A stretch of 64,000 bases of DNA. Origin: Paralithodes platypus. Its lineage: Eukaryota > Arthropoda > Malacostraca > Decapoda > Lithodidae. Each line of letters opens with the position of its first letter. Position 1 is the stretch's first letter. Under the pieces are notes generated by a model. The model made no database searches, was not told where the DNA came from, and saw only the letters and a list, made by a program, of their open reading frames with translations. The position numbers and the translations under genes are program-made. This document shows positions 47,571 through 58,599 of the stretch, piece by piece. The stretch is from NCBI GenBank assembly GCA_032716605.1, contig CM064509.1, positions 51,166,022 to 51,230,021 of the forward strand. The letters run 5' to 3'.

Positions 47571-48950
47571 TATGGGGTAATTATTCAATAACATTTATAT
47601 ATAAACAACATCTAAGATAGCAATATTGGTGAACTTCTACTTATTATTAAAACCAGTTATAATAACTAAACTTTGACCTTGACCTGTGATCCTGACTTTT
47701 AAGAGAGGAAATATTTGTTTTATTGCATGATCATATCATTGATAAATTAAGCATGTATATATATTTGGATAACAAAATATTGATTAGCTTAAAAGTGCTT
47801 ATGACTTTAATTGGAATTGACCTTTGACCTTTATGTTGACCTTTGTGAAATGTGTCTGGTAATTTGCAGTTATCAATTTCATACGAAGGTCAACCATTTT
47901 AGCGAATTTGGTGACATTTTGAATGAACAATAACAAAGTTATATATTGGCCTTAACATTTGAACTTGATCTATGACGTTGACCTATTTAGTAATATTTTA
48001 TTTTTGTAATTGCTGATCATTGCATAGGTATTATAGATATTTCTGCAACTTTGGTGAAAAACTATCCATTAGTTTATAAGTAATACTAATAAATATTATT
48101 TTGACCTTTATCCTTGACCTTTGACCGTGAAATTTGGAATATATGTGTAGTATTTATTCAATAATGTTCCTATATAAACATCGTCTTGGAGAGAGATATT
48201 GGTGATATTTTAGTTATTTTAAATAACAGTTTTAATAACTGAACTTTGACCTTGATGACCTAGACCTTTAAGAGAGGAATTACTTAATATTACATGATCA
48301 TCATATTGACAAATCAAGTAGGCCTATGTATGAACATTTGGATAAAATAATATTGATTAGTTTAGGAAAAATTATGAGTTTACATTAAATTTGACCTTTG
48401 ACCTTTATCTTGACCTTCACAGACTGTGTCTGGTAATTTTCAACTATCATTCGTATACCAGAGTTAACCACTTCAGCGAAATCGGTGACATTTGAATAAA
48501 TCATAAAGAAGTTACAAAATTGACTTTAACATTTGTTTGTGATCTAAGACCATGACCTTTAAGTAATACTTGAGTTTTGTATTTGCTGACCTTTGTATAG
48601 GTGGTTTACATATACTCTCAACGCTTGGCGAAAATCTATAAAATAGATTAGAAGTAATACTAATATATCTGATTTTTCCTTTTTCTCTTGACCTTTGCCC
48701 TTAACCTTAGGAATAGTCAGTTCAAAGTTGGTCAGTGCATATGTCATATACATAGCATCTAGCATTGTGAATGTGGTGAAATTTTAACGAGTAGTTAAAC
48801 AGTTTTTTGATTGACCTAATCCTTTGAGTAAGATCAATTTTCTTTTTTGACTGACATCTGCATGACCGTCTGAATTCATGTATAGTCATTTTGTAAGCAT
48901 CTATAAATAACCCTAGGAGGAGATATTGGACGGACAGACTGACAGAACGA
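47571..48950 (+). repeat. TGACCT-rich 0.58-kb repeat, units B and C plus tail
   Basis: Two tandem units with a period of about 575 bp (landmark AACTTTGACCTTGA at 47662 and 48238). Perfect TGACCTTTGACCT occurs at 47819-47831 and 48392-48404, plus TTGACCTTTGACC at 48113. The tail (48720-48950) ends with TTTTGACTGACATCTGCATG and CTAGGAGGAGATATTGGACGGACAG, matching the 49650-49745 and 60950-61110 sequences, so this is the end of a dispersed repeat. No protein coding. Confidence 0.8.
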
Positions 48951-48984
48951 CAAACAAGCTGGCTGGTGGTGCATGGTATGCAGG

Positions 48985-49560
48985 GGATCACTACGATAAC
49001 AATAATAATCATAATCATAACATCAATAATAATAATAAAGTAGACGTGCCGTTTTGCCCAAAATCAAAATGGCATACCCAACTCTGCGATGGGTCACCAT
49101 CATCACTACTAGTCACTATCACCATTACTATCATCAGCACTACTACTATTATAGTCATCACTACTACTCTTACCATAATCACTACTACTCTCATCACCAC
49201 TACGACTGTCATCATCACTACACCTTTCACCATAATCACTACTACTCACCATCATCACTAATACTGTCATCATCATCACTACTATCATCATTATCACTAC
49301 AACTATCATCATTGCTTGTCACCATCATCACTACTATTATGACCATCATCACTACTACTATAGTAGTACTGTCACCATCATATCTACTACTGTCATCATC
49401 ATCACTACCATCATCATCACTGCTGTCATCATCACTACAACTACAACCCTCATCACTACTATTATCACCATTATCACTACAATTACCATCATCACTACTA
49501 TTATTACCATTATCACTACAATTACCATCATCCCCACTATTACTACCATCAGTTCTAATG
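48985..49560 (+). repeat. ATCACTACT-type degenerate minisatellite
   Basis: Long run of CATCATCACTACTACTATC words without a fixed period. Frames through it (Ser/Leu/Thr-rich, or Val/Met-rich on the other strand) are composition artefacts. Confidence 0.9.
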
Positions 49561-49815
49561 TCAACTAAACTAACTTAACCTAACAAATGCGGGGCGAGAT
49601 GTGTTTGCCCCAGAAGGAAGGCGTTCTGTGTGTGAAAATTCAAAAAATCTGTTTTGACTGACGTTTGCATTCACCCAACAAATGTTCGTGTGAAATTTGG
49701 TGAAAATCCGTCCAGCGGTCTAGGAGGAGTTTCGGGACAGACGGACTACATCGACGACGACGACAACGACAGAATTTTGTTTCCGGTGGTACCCACTATA
49801 CGGGGGGGGGGGGGG
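49561..49815 (+). repeat. 3' end of a dispersed repeat
   Basis: GTTTTGACTGACGTTTGCAT followed by AAATTTGGTGAAAATCCGTC, CAGCGGTCTAGGAGGAGTTT and GGACAGACGGACTACATCG. It resembles the tail at 48840-48930. A G run of about 17 nt at 49802-49818 closes it. Element class unknown. Confidence 0.55.
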
Positions 49816-49954
49816 GGGAAATACCAAACTGATAAATATATGCTACGGTCACTATTACTGTCTTCGGTTTTACTTCCTATACCTTTATTCTATCCAAACC
49901 CTGCGGCAGAAACCATTAACCTTCATCACTGTCTTTCTTTCTACTTTGACTAAC

Positions 49955-50067
49955 CTAGAGGGCACGCGAGGTACAGAAGAGACAGGAACGGGCAGGAGGT
50001 AGGCCTTTTCTGTTTGTGTGGAGACAGACGTGGTCATTGTCTCTGTCTGGGTCTCCTTGTCTGCCGT
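49955..50067 (-). CDS. Hillarin/KY-like gene, exon with two TQT motifs
   Basis: A 113-bp minus-strand exon with acceptor TTCTCTTTTCAG and donor TCTAG|GTTAGT. Phase 0 at its start (after exon 51398-51495) and phase 2 at its end, matched by exon 9189-9495. It encodes TADKETQTETMTTSVSTQTE, then a Pro/Val-rich stretch ending VPRVPSR. Two TQT motifs 11 residues apart fit the LC8-binding consensus ([KR]-x-TQT in the first). No stops, coding composition. Confidence 0.8.
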
Positions 50068-50342
50068 CTGAAAAGAGAAACTGTTCATATTGACCTGTTA
50101 TGAAATAATTCAATCAGTTCTGCCATTTAATAACCCTTGTTAACCGTGAATTATCGCATGAACAGTCAGTTACTATTGTTCAATTGAAGTGTTGAGAAGT
50201 GTATCACTATATACTCGATTTCCTAAAATATTTTGCTTGAGTGTTTTTACATTATGTATTAAGTATTCTTAGGCCCAAAATTGTAAACAATATTAATTCA
50301 TAGATCAGGTATACCTAGTATTCTAATGATAATCTTGCTTAA
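50068..50342. other. Intron, no further feature
   Basis: AT-rich intron sequence upstream (gene direction) of the TQT exon. Confidence 0.6.
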
Positions 50343-50758
50343 CCCGTCCAGCCCCGGCTAGTTTTGTAATGTTTGTTCACCAGAACTCGGCCGGTTTTCA
50401 AAAAATGGTTTTATTCCAGAAACAATAGCGAATGGGTTAGGATGAAGGAAAAACCACGAAAAACCGCTCAAAAAGCTTAAAGAATGGTCCTACAGAGCCC
50501 CCGAAAACGTATTTTACAAGAGTAAAAAATTGAAGGCAATTATCCCCAAAAAACAGGTTATTGCACGCTTACGCGCACGCACGTGGACTTTGAGAGTTTT
50601 CAACCATCGGCACGGTTGCGTGGGATACGTACACAGTTCCCATACAAATCTGAGCCCTCTTGAGTGGCTACACCTGAGGTTACGGTTGGCGCAATTAGGG
50701 TGACGTGCCAGGCGCGTCTCTGGGGCTGTGCGTTACATACATCGCATGTACATACGGG
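50343..50758. mobile_element. TTAA-flanked MITE e
   Basis: 416 bp between TTAA at 50339-50342 and 50759-50762. Left end CCCGTCCAGCCCCGGCT; right end inverted CCCGTATGTACATGCG, with CAGCCCC repeated about 25 bp further in. Internal words (CGTTACATACAT, CCCATACAAATCTGAGCCCTC) recur in the elements at 57279 and 63662, linking them as relatives. Lies in an intron of the hillarin-like gene. Confidence 0.82.
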
Positions 50759-50849
50759 TTAATTATATGTGGGAAAGAGGAGGTTTGATTTTATTTTTAT
50801 TTTTTATTTTTATTTTTTATACTTTTATTTTGTTTATATATTTTATTTT

Positions 50850-51035
50850 TGTGCTAGACGCTGTAATTCCCGAGAAAGGGTTGTCATGCACATTAGGCGT
50901 TTGTCACGAATCGAATCGCTAGGTCAAGTTGCCCGGGCTTTAAATCTACCAATAACATTTTGACAGTGCGAACTGGATCCGTCGACCCTTTGATCAGCAG
51001 CCGAAGCTCTACTGACTATGCTAGTTTTCCTTAAT
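50850..51035 (-). mobile_element. tRNA-like SINE with an RTE-B-like 3' end
   Basis: Minus strand: TAGCATAGTCAGTAGAGC resembles a tRNA D-arm, and CAGTTCGCACTG about 45 nt later resembles a T-arm. The 3' part (plus strand TGCTAGACGCTGTAATTCCC) resembles the start of the RTE-B tail (TGCCTGACGCCGTGATCCCC). T/A-rich simple sequence (50785-50850) follows at the 3' side. Both the tRNA likeness and the shared tail are imperfect. Confidence 0.45.
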
Positions 51036-51397
51036 TGTGTATGTAATTATATGTAAATTGTGTTATATGCAATGCTACTTTTCAAATATTGCAAAGTCGA
51101 GGAAATGATGTATGACCTTAGAATGCATCAAGTAAGCCAAGCTCTTACACAGAATTAAAACTTTACTCATGATAATAATGCACACATCATTGTTGGTTTC
51201 ATGAAGAATTAATATTGTTTGTTTTAAGAAAATAGGAACAATTAATGTTTAATTATCCTCTTTTAATGCTATTCCGTTATAAACAATGCTGTACTTAATA
51301 TCCTCATTCGTTTTCACAGTTCATCATTCAAATTCAGATGTAGTAAAATCTTGACCTACGTATAGTGAAGATAGTTTAAGATGGAGTAGGGGGATAC
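51036..51397. other. Intron, no further feature
   Basis: AT-rich intron between the 51398-51495 and 49955-50067 exons. Confidence 0.6.
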
Positions 51398-51495
51398 CTT
51401 AACTGGGAGGTGTGTGGTGGAGGGTCTGGGAGCATCTGTTACCAGTGGCAGGTACCGGTAGTCAGTCTGGACAAAGGCGTCCGTCCGATTCAGTT
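51398..51495 (-). CDS. Hillarin/KY-like gene, exon with FVQTD motif
   Basis: A 98-bp minus-strand exon with acceptor ATTCTTCCACAG and donor AAG|GTATCC. Its first two bases complete a Gln codon begun by exon 58969-59101; it ends in phase 0. It encodes LNRTDAFVQTDYRYLPLVTD, then APRPSTTHLPVK. FVQTD is a further LC8-like QT motif. Short, but both splice sites and both phases agree with its neighbours. Confidence 0.75.
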
Positions 51496-51879
51496 CTGTG
51501 GAAGAATATTAACGCAGATCGTTCAAACTGCTCACGTGGCAAGACAGTAGTGTGTATATGATTTGAAATTCTTCACATACCTAAAATAAATGATAAAACA
51601 AAAATAATTCTGAAATCCCTAAATAAAGTAAACGGACTTTCAACAAGATGAAAAGGTGAGAACAAAATTATAATCAATAAGTACTGTTATCAAGTACAAT
51701 ATCGCACGCCCAACTTGATATAGCACACTACTTCTGCTACAATTCACAAACCAACTTGATACCAACTACATATTCAGTTTGATTTGATCACTGAACACAA
51801 CTCGCCTATATCTACAGTAGCATAAATAATATAACTATTATGAAAAAAAAAAATATATATATATATATTTTTAACAATA
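51496..51879. other. Intron, no feature
   Basis: AT-rich intron upstream (gene direction) of the FVQTD exon, with a short A/TA run at 51843-51868. Confidence 0.6.
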
Positions 51880-53060
51880 CTACCTGCATTCCAATATATG
51901 AAGCTTTATTTTTTATGAGTAAGGGTACAAAAGACAGGCTGCCTGTAGCAAGTGTCTCCCCCAAAACAGAGGAGTGGCAGGGAGCCAAATTCAAGAGACG
52001 TTGGGGTCAAAATCAACTGCTCACGTGAGGTTTAAAGAAGTCTAAGTCATAGGATTAAGGACAGATAGATTCAGGGAGAGAGAGTTCCAGAGTTCACTTA
52101 TTGAGTAAAACAATGTCTGTGAAAATTTGCTAGTTCTTGTTGAAAGGCAGGTGCCTTGCACGCACTGCAATACAGGGGGTATGCACTGAGAGAGCTCTGA
52201 AGAACACTGATTAGTGTAGTAGCGATAGAAAAGTGAAAGAGATTCAACATTGTGGTGTGTAGAAAGAGATTGTAGGAAACTAGTAAGAAGAAGTGAGTTG
52301 ATGAGGCGAAATGCTTTTGACTCTACTCATTCGAGAAGTGCGGTATGGGTAGAATCTCTCCACACATGCAAACAATATTCGAAACATGGGCGCACTGTGC
52401 CTCTATACAGAGCAAGAAGCTGTGCACGGGTGATGAACCCACGGAGATGGTTGAGCACACCTAACTTCTAGGAAGCTGTTTTAGCAAGAGTGGTAATATG
52501 AGTTCTCCAAGAAAGATCAGATGAAAAAGATGCAACAAGAATATTGAGAGAAGATGAAGGGTTGATTTGTGTATTGTTAAAGAGTAATTGATAGTCTTGT
52601 GGGTGATTGCCACGGGTAGATACAGTAGAAGGAGAAATTGGGTCTTGGAGGCATTGAAAGTAACAAGATTTTCTCTGCCTCAATCAGAAATAATTGATAG
52701 ATCAGAATATAGGCATGATATGGCCTCGTCACGTGCCTTTTGAAGTGATTGCATGCTGGATTGTTGTGAAAATACTATAAGGTAGAGTCATCACCATATG
52801 AGTGGATAGGACTAGAGGTACAGTTGAGGAGATCATTAATGAATATGAGAAAGATAACTGGAGACAGGACATAACCCTAAGGAACACCAGAGTTGATGGG
52901 TTGAGTAAGTGAATGATGGCCGTCCACAACTGCAGCTATGAAACGGTCAGAAAGGAGATTAGATAGAGGGATAGTAACCGAAGGAGGGTAGTTTGGAAAT
53001 TAGAGAATTGTGCCAGATATGTCTAGCACAATGGAAAAAGTCTCTTCCTTAAAGAAACAT
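51880..53060 (-). mobile_element. LINE-A copy 4, minus strand, degenerate
   Basis: Minus strand from about 53060: VVDGHHS and INSGVP near 52925-52880, a damaged motif C (HSYGDDSTL, 52800), SSSLNILVASFSSDLSWRTH (52560-52500), LYRGTVRPCFEYC (52410) and the family 3' end near 51920 (GACACTTGCTACAGGCAGCC). 5' truncated; several stops. In the same orientation as the host gene, within its intron. Confidence 0.85.
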
Positions 53061-53143
53061 CGGTATGTACTTCTATGATAGTTAATGCTAACTATGTTCC
53101 CTACCCTCAATGATCACGGCACCCTAGTAAAATGTGTTTGTGA

Positions 53144-53225
53144 TAACTGTCTTCGTGGTGCAATGCATAAGTGTGTTGATTTTCGGTGTGAGCGTCCTGG
53201 GTTCGAATCCCCGGACTGCCACATG
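53144..53225 (+). mobile_element. tRNA-like SINE head, family S3
   Basis: GTCTTCGTGGTGCAATGC, then TTTTCGGTGTGAGC, then a perfect box B GGGTTCGAATCCC and a 3' GGACTGCCACA. Related to the minus-strand copy at 13359-13434. An AAC-tailed SINE lies directly behind it at 53244. Confidence 0.6.
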
Positions 53226-53243
53226 TGTGTTAATTTCATTAAT

Positions 53244-53486
53244 CGAGTTTGTTGTTGTTGTTGCTGTTCCCCAAGCTGCCTGGCCGAACAGCCCCAAGGC
53301 CCTGAGCAAGGCCAAGGCCATAACCGAGCGCCTCCACAGAACCCTCCCTGCCGACCACAATAAAGCCTGGGTGACCGAAGCCCCTCCATGGCGGGGAGCT
53401 GAGGAGGGTGCAGAAACGCCTGGGAAACCAAAGCCCAACCCAGGGCCCTGTGCCCCTCAGCAATTATGAAGAGAAAGTTGAGGAGT
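53244..53486 (-). mobile_element. AAC-tailed SINE, 5'-truncated copy
   Basis: Minus-strand copy, tail visible as GTTGTTGTTGTTGCTGTTCC on the plus strand. It includes the shared block up to CCTCAACTTTCTCTTCATAA. It is shorter than the copies at 46337 and 63122. Confidence 0.9.
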
Positions 53487-53900
53487 AAAGTTGGTTAGTG
53501 GAGAGAACATAATAATATATGATTTATCATAATCAGTATAAATTTGAATAAAATGGACAAGGGTCAGATCTATAGGAAAAGGGTCAAATGCTTCCGATGC
53601 ACAGACTACTATGATAGGAAATCCACTTTCAGCTCAAGCACGTCGTTCAGTGTAGATATTTATTTTTAATATTTCATCGTTGAAACATTGAACGCGTTAG
53701 ACATGCAATGCCCATTTCTGCATCCATTTTCAATAATATATTGTGCTACCTTGTAATGTACATTATACTGTATTACTACCATTCACACTCTAAACTTAAA
53801 TATTTGTTCATCCACTTCCAAAATCCAATCGCTTAGTTAACCCTTGGATATACTGTATATTATTTTTGCCCATACATTTTTACACACACACACACACACA
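53487..53900. other. No gene seen
   Basis: AT-rich, ending in a short CA tract (53883-53900). TTAACCC occurs at 53837 without a matching right end. Confidence 0.5.
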
Positions 53901-54200
53901 GCCCGTAGCCTAGTAGGTAGAGCTCTCGTCTCACACACGAGGGGTCGGGGGTTCAATCCCCGGCTGGGCGGAGACAAATTGGGCTTGTCTCCTTTCATGT
54001 GTTAGCCTCAGTTCATCTAGCTGTAAATAGGTACCTAGAATAAGTGGACGACATTGTGACGTCTCATCTGGGGTTGGCAAAAATGCTACAAGGCGAGATG
54101 GGTATCATATGGTTCACCTAAGCTGATGGCTACCTAAGCCTTCGGGCGAGACGGTACCGTCTATAGTGAGAATGGTACCATACAGATCCACCCTAAGCCT
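53901..54200 (+). mobile_element. tRNA-Val-like SINE
   Basis: Positions 53901-53971 fold as a tRNA on paper. The acceptor GCCCG pairs with TGGGC, the D-arm is GCCTAGTAGGTAGAGC, the anticodon arm CTCGT-CTCACAC-ACGAG has CAC in the anticodon position (Val), and the T-arm is GGGGTTCAATCCCC. Box A and B are good. An attached body (AAATAGGTACCTAGAATAAG; CTTCGGGCGAGACGG) makes it a SINE head rather than a plain tRNA gene. Confidence 0.7.
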
Positions 54201-54352
54201 TCGTTTCCGATGTCGCCAATTGGCTAAAAATACAGAATACACACACATCCACAGCCATTCCAACGATACATATAACACCTACACATATAGGAGGCGGGAA
54301 ATAACGAGCATGCTCACTCCCGCAATACAACTAGAGTAAGTACAACTAGAGT

Positions 54353-54387
<35 letters not shown>

Positions 54388-54399
54388 TCCATACATCAA

Positions 54400-56745
54400 C
54401 ATTCTTCGCCCAAACTTTCGCTAGAAACTTCACCTTGGACGATTCCGGTGATATTCCTCCCTCTCCACCCCCGTCGCACTTACTCATGCCTAATATCCTA
54501 ATCTTTTCTAAAGATACACTTTCTACCCTCTCTATGCTTAATACTAAGAAGGCGTATGGTCCGGATGGTATTCCTCCTGTTGTACTAAAAAAATGTGCTT
54601 CCATGCTGACTTCCTGCCTAGGTAAACTCTTCCGTCTCTGTCTCTCCTTTAACGTCTTCCCTTCTTGCTTGAAGTTTGCTCTCATTCAACCTGTCCCAAA
54701 GAAGGGTGACCACTCTCAACCCTCCAACTATCGTCCAATTGCTCTCATTTCTTGCATCTCCAAAGTTTTTAAACTATTCTTACTTCAACATTTCTTAAAT
54801 TAAGCATCTCTCTTCTCATTATCTACTCTCAGATCGCCAGTATAGATTCCTTAAAGGTCGCTTTACCGGGGATCTCCTTTCATATCTTACTACCTCTTGG
54901 TCATCCTACTTTCGGGACTTCGGTGAGACCTTTTCTATTGCGCTAGACATATCGAAGGCCTTTGATAGGGTCTGGCTCATATCTCTAATTTGTAAACTAC
55001 CCACCTTTGGTTTCTATCCCTCTATCTGTGCCTTTATCTTGAATTTCCTTTCTGGCCGTTTCATAGCTGCGGTTGTGGACGGCCATCATTAACTACCTCA
55101 ACCTATCAACTCTGGTGTTCCTTAGGGTTCTGTCCTATCTCCAATTCTCTTTCTCATATTCATTACCTCATAAACTGCCAAGCCATGCTAGATCAAACCC
55201 ATCCGCCAAGCGAAGCTATTTGGTTCTATTCTGACGGAAATCTTCATATGTATCATATATATAAATATTACTTATCCATATGCGCCTATTTTGCTTTTAA
55301 TATGAACATAATATTATGAACATTGGAAAGCAAAAAAAACATGTGGTAACAGCAATTGGCTGGTGAAAATTGTATATTTTAGCCCCATGGTCTGACCTTG
55401 ACCGACGAGAGAGAAACACCCTCCCTCTCTTGTGTCTAGTATGGTATTGAGACTCAAGGGGAGCTCTCAGACTGACTTAGAGGGTCGGAGATACACTCCT
55501 CCACCCTCCTCTATCTCTCCCACCCATCCTCTCACGAAAATACTCAATAAATATCGGGAATAATATGGAAAATACCGGATAATTGAGGAGTGGGGAAAAA
55601 GGGGGGGAAGGAGGGGGGTGGGACACATATGTAGGAGTAGTAGCAAGTAATGGAGGGGAATTGTCTCATCTAATCACAAATTGCTTTGTTTTGAGTACCA
55701 CTAGGGTGTTTTAGATTTTGTTTTTATGCACTGGGTCTATTGAGGACGGTCGCAGTGCACCAGAAAAACCTCTATTGAGGACGATTGCTGTTTTGGGGTT
55801 AATGATCTTCTCAACTGTACCTCCAACCCTATCCATTCATATGCTGATGACTCTACCTTACACTATTCAACTAGTTTCCAGAACCCCCCCAGCAAGCAAG
55901 CACTCACAAAATCACTTGATGATGCCATCAAACACATAACTTTTGACGTATCAACCATTTCTATTTGGTGCAGAGAAAATCTTGTTGCTTTCAATGCTTC
56001 CAAAACCCAATTTCTCCATTTATCTACCCGTAAAGAACTCCCACAGGATTATCCCTTATACTTCAACAATGCACAAATCAATCCTTCATCTTCTCTCAGT
56101 ATTCTAAGAGTCTCATTTTCTCCTGATATCACTTGGAAAGACCATATTAACACCCTTGAAAAAACATTTCCAAGAAGCTGGGTGTGCTCAACCGCCTTTG
56201 GGGGTTCTAAACCCCCACTGTGCGTCCATGTATTGAGTATTGTTCGCATGTGTGGGGAGGATCCTCTCAAACAGCACTTCTCGACAAAGTAGAAAGGAAA
56301 GCCTTTCGTATCATTAACTCATGTCCACTCACTGACTCTTTGCAATCTCTCTCTCTTCGACGCAGTGTTGCATCTCTCTCGCTATTCTACCGCTATTACA
56401 ATAATCAGTGTTCCTCAGAGCTCTCTGTGTATACCACCTCCTCTATGTAGAGTATGTAGCACCCGTCTTGCAATACAATCCCATGCCTACTCTGTGCAAC
56501 TCTCCTTCCCAAGAGTGAAACGATATTCCCAAGCTTCCTTCTATTCAACAGCTGAGCTCTGGAACTCTCTCCCTGAATCCATCTTTTCCTCATCCTATGA
56601 CTTAAATTGCTTCAAACTCCGTGTGTCCAGGCATTTTGGCTCGAACATTCCTAGATTTTTGGCCCTGTCACTCTTTCAACTGGAGGAGGCACTCGCCATA
56701 GGCAGTTCTGCCTTTTGTCTCCCTCATCCACATAGAAAACAAAAA
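54400..56745 (+). mobile_element. LINE-A copy 5, interrupted by a MITE
   Basis: RT from LNTKKAYGPDGIPPVVLKKC (54538), SNYRPIALISCISKVF (54724), ALDISKAFDRVWLI (54939), INSGVP (55104) to LIFI (55161). Then a TTAA-type insertion to 55798, then NDLLNCT (55802), HSYADDSTLHYST (55837, motif C YADD intact), SKTQFLHLSTRK and WGGSSQTALLDKVERKAF (56257). The C-terminus YSVQLSFPRVKRYSQASFYS is at 56490 and the 3' end at 56745. Several frameshifts and stops. Best-preserved motif C of the family here. Confidence 0.9.
55166..55798. mobile_element. TTAA-type insertion h inside LINE-A
   Basis: 633 bp inserted at a TTAA in the LINE-A codons LIFI|NDLL. The right flank is a perfect TTAA (55799-55802); the left keeps TTA (55163-55165). 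Ends: CCTCATAAACTGCC and, inverted, CCCCAAAACAGCAA, similar but imperfect. Inside, CTATTGAGGACGRT is repeated (55737, 55773). No transposase. Confidence 0.7.
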
Positions 56746-57274
56746 TGTATACATATTGTACGCACGGCATGAACAATGACTTTTAAATATATAATTATTT
56801 CATGCCCATGCAAAGTTTACACACACACACCCACACACACACACGCGCGCACACACACACACATACACATGTATACATACTGTATTACACACGGCATGTA
56901 CAATGAATTCAACAAATGTTCTACAAATAGATCAATATATTTGCCAAGCAGTAACGGCCACTGGTCTATATATTCTCCACGACAGATAACAATTGAAATT
57001 TCATGTTACTCCATTCACTATAAAAAAAAATAAAAAAAATAATGCCATATATGCAGCATAAACATAATTCATTTGAATGTACTTTTCCAATAAGGTGTAA
57101 ATAATATTTCAGTGCAATTAGCTGAGAAAGTAAACAAAAATACATAATGTTTAATCTAAATCATTACTAATTGAGTGTCAAACCAATGTCTCCTTGAGGA
57201 CACAGCGCTCAAGAAGCTCATTAACCTTGAAGTCGAACTTTAAACTTCGCCTATTTAATCAGGGAAAAATAATG
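56746..57274. other. No gene seen
   Basis: CA/CG dinucleotide tract at 56820-56865 and A-rich runs near 57020-57040. No coding signal. Confidence 0.55.
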
Positions 57275-57278
57275 TTAA

Positions 57279-58599
57279 CCCACTGAGCACCAGCTAATAA
57301 ATAATAAAAACACAATAGGACCAGTGGATTTTCGTTTTTGTTTCTTCCTAAAACAGCTTAAATAGGTGAGAAATTAAAAAAAAAAAACACTCACCTAAGT
57401 CATTTGGGGGTCCTAAGGGAGGGGGGGGGGGGCTCAACCATCAGCTGGTGCCGGGCGCTCTTCAAACATCCCGCGCCGGCACACCACAGCTGGGCAAGGC
57501 AACATGGCAGATGTACGTGCGTCCAGTTTTTGAGTGACAGTTATTTACACCACCTGAGCATCATGTGTGCCTTCATAGTTCATATATTAGCAACATGTAT
57601 CACATAATGTCATTTTAAGTGAAGTTAGTGTGATAAGTGCATAGATTCAAGTTTTATAAATGCCGAGTGGCAAGCCCGCGCGTCCTGGTTACCATGGCGA
57701 CAGGCGGCTATCTTGGCCTATAACGCACGCACGTACACAAGGCCAGTTGACTGACACCCGACTCCCCTCCACTCACTTTCACTTTTATTATGCCTCTTTC
57801 ACGCACTGTTTATTGATTTTATACTTTATCGTATGTTTTATAGTTAGAATATGAGTTTTAAACATTGTTTAAGGCACTTTTGACTTAGAAATATGGGTTT
57901 TGACATTGTATTTGTAGTGGGGAGAGTGTGGGAGGTGGTGATGAAGGCAGGCGTTGGGGAAGACCACGTACGCGGCACTTGTCAATATGACACACTCTCA
58001 GCTCGTCTCTTCTGACCCCTACGATGGCCTGGCGGAATTTTGAGGAATGCCATGAAGTTTGGGTCATCCTCCTCCTACTCTTCCCCACTTGGTGGGGAGT
58101 CAACTATGTCATGGGGATCAGTAGGGGAGTGATACACACTCTATTCTCTTTGTTCCAACATCGCGAGGCGACGAGGTAGGTCAGACACTCGGGAAGTCAA
58201 CAGGACAACTGTCTTCCTACATCCTTCCGCACGTCCCCTCTCCCCACTCCCCACTGCGGCTGGACTGCTCGGCAACATCTTAAGGTATATCCCATACAAA
58301 TTTGAACCCTCTAGCTACCATAGGACAATAGTTAATAAGCTCGAAAGTGGCGGTGATATAAGTGGGTAAACTGGCTTTCCCCATCTGCCTGTACCCATCC
58401 ACATGGCTGGACTTGGGGTTGCCAAGTACCGCCACTGTTCAGCAACATCATAAGGTATATCCCATACAAATTGGAATCCTCTAGCTACCATAGGACAAGA
58501 ATAAATATGGTCGACAGTGCCAATGCACCATATACGGCTCTGGGGTTTAGCGTTACATACATTGCCGACGCATACGCTGCGGCTCTGGGATCCAGTGGG
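57279..58599. mobile_element. Large TTAA-type element f, no transposase found
   Basis: Left end TTAA (57275-57278) then CCCACTGAGCACCAG. The right end inverted reads CCCACTGGATCCCAG, followed by ATAA where TTAA is expected (one change). 1,321 bp. Internal frames are short with no DDD transposase motif. A segment with TATCCCATACAAATT and CTCTAGCTACCATAGGACAA is repeated at 58287-58329 and 58453-58500. The same words, inverted, occur in the element at 63662. Could be a deleted derivative of a piggyBac-like transposon. Confidence 0.7.
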
